Shown here: piece by piece, positions 5,774 through 6,124 of the stretch
Layout: each line of letters starts with the position of its first letter
How positions within the stretch are numbered: position 1 is the stretch's first letter
Assembly: GCA_026398545.1 (NCBI GenBank)
Contig: JAPLSR010000275.1
Coordinates: 1 to 6,124 of the forward strand
DNA length: 6,124 bases
Direction: 5' to 3'
Origin: Candidatus Sumerlaeota bacterium
GTDB lineage: Bacteria; Sumerlaeota; Sumerlaeia; MWCT01
Program-made: the position numbers and the translations under genes
Notes under the pieces: model-generated
The model's database searches: none
Seen by the model: only the letters and a program-made list of their open reading frames with translations
Told to the model about the DNA's origin: nothing

Positions 5774-6124
5774 ATGAGAAATTCTAGATTTGTCAAATAT
5801 TGTGTCCTGATGATAGTGATTGCGGCGATTTCGCCCGTTCCGGCGGAGGTCCGGATAATCTCTTCTGAATTTCTGCCCGACACGGAATTTCCGCAACTCC
5901 TGCCCTGGATTATTGACGGGTATGATTTGAAATTCGGCATGGGCGAGGGGAAGGCTTACGGGGAGCTTGTGCCGTTGGGCGCCACACTGCGCCTCTTTTT
6001 TCAGAACACCTCGCCCCGTGAAACCACTGTTGATGGCGTCCTTGTGAATGAGATTAACCTTGCGGAACATCTTTTGTCAATTCATCGGGAACATGCGGGA
6101 ATCCGGGCTGCGAGCTATCATCTG
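5774..6124 (+). CDS. Unrecognised secreted protein, partial (N-terminal 117 residues)
   Basis: ATG 5774 opens a frame that stays open to the right edge. AGGGGG lies 7 nt upstream. Residues 1-24 form a Sec signal peptide (RNSRFVK, then a Val/Ile/Ala core, cleavage after Val-Pro-Ala24), so the product is exported. The mature start is beta-rich: WIIDGYDLKFGMGEGKAYGE, then LVPLGATLRLFFQNTS and TTVDGVLVNEINL. The 'VP-G-TLRLFF-N' followed by 'VDGVLVN' pattern looks like one immunoglobulin-like beta-sandwich at the front of a larger envelope or carbohydrate-active protein, but I cannot assign a family. It is transcribed divergently from the sigma factor operon and could be one of that sigma factor's targets. 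A minus-strand frame at 6070-5753 overlaps it but has no protein-like features. Confidence 0.8.
   Translation, partial: MRNSRFVKYCVLMIVIAAISPVPAEVRIISSEFLPDTEFPQLLPWIIDGYDLKFGMGEGKAYGELVPLGATLRLFFQNTSPRETTVDGVLVNEINLAEHLLSIHREHAGIRAASYHL

Noticed and set aside
5753..6070. Minus-strand 105-codon frame opposite the right-edge gene
   Set aside because: The plus-strand frame has a signal peptide and a ribosome site; the minus frame has neither and no protein-like pattern.

Overview
The window is a compact bacterial segment with good Shine-Dalgarno sites, overlapping or nearly abutting genes, and three genes that encode Sec signal peptides. An ECF sigma factor paired with a membrane-anchored putative anti-sigma factor, followed by a secreted protein with secretin-type N-domains, points to a diderm bacterium. 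The style recalls PVC-group or related candidate-phylum genomes (Planctomycetota, Lentisphaerota, Omnitrophota and the like). That placement is an impression from gene style, not something the sequence proves.

Layout, right to left on the minus strand: an ECF sigma-70 factor (5612-5043), an overlapping single-pass putative anti-sigma factor (5050-4475), a 49-nt gap holding a GC-rich palindrome, and a 594-residue secreted protein with N0/STN-like and N1-like regions but no secretin pore (4425-2641). Next is a 310-nt interval that is not blank: its last ~230 nt read as coding sequence with no acceptable start (2565-2335), ending four nt before the next gene. Then come a zinc-dependent medium-chain dehydrogenase (2330-1302) and, one base after its stop, a secreted GH116-type (GBA2-like) glycosidase that runs off the left edge (1300 to 1). 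On the plus strand, diverging from the sigma factor across a 140-161 nt spacer with nested inverted repeats, an unrecognised secreted protein starts at 5774 and runs off the right edge.

Two functional blocks can be proposed. Block 1 (sigma, anti-sigma, 594-aa exported protein) looks like an envelope-sensing regulatory cassette. Its exported member may be an envelope or assembly component, or part of signal input. Block 2 (dehydrogenase plus GH116) looks like glycoside use: an exported enzyme releases a sugar and a cytoplasmic NAD-dependent polyol/sugar dehydrogenase may oxidise a product. The most unusual item is a discoidin (F5/8 type C) carbohydrate-binding-like domain placed directly after the GH116 N-terminal beta-sandwich, where the catalytic barrel would normally begin. 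No tRNA, rRNA, CRISPR array, transposase or convincing intrinsic terminator was seen.
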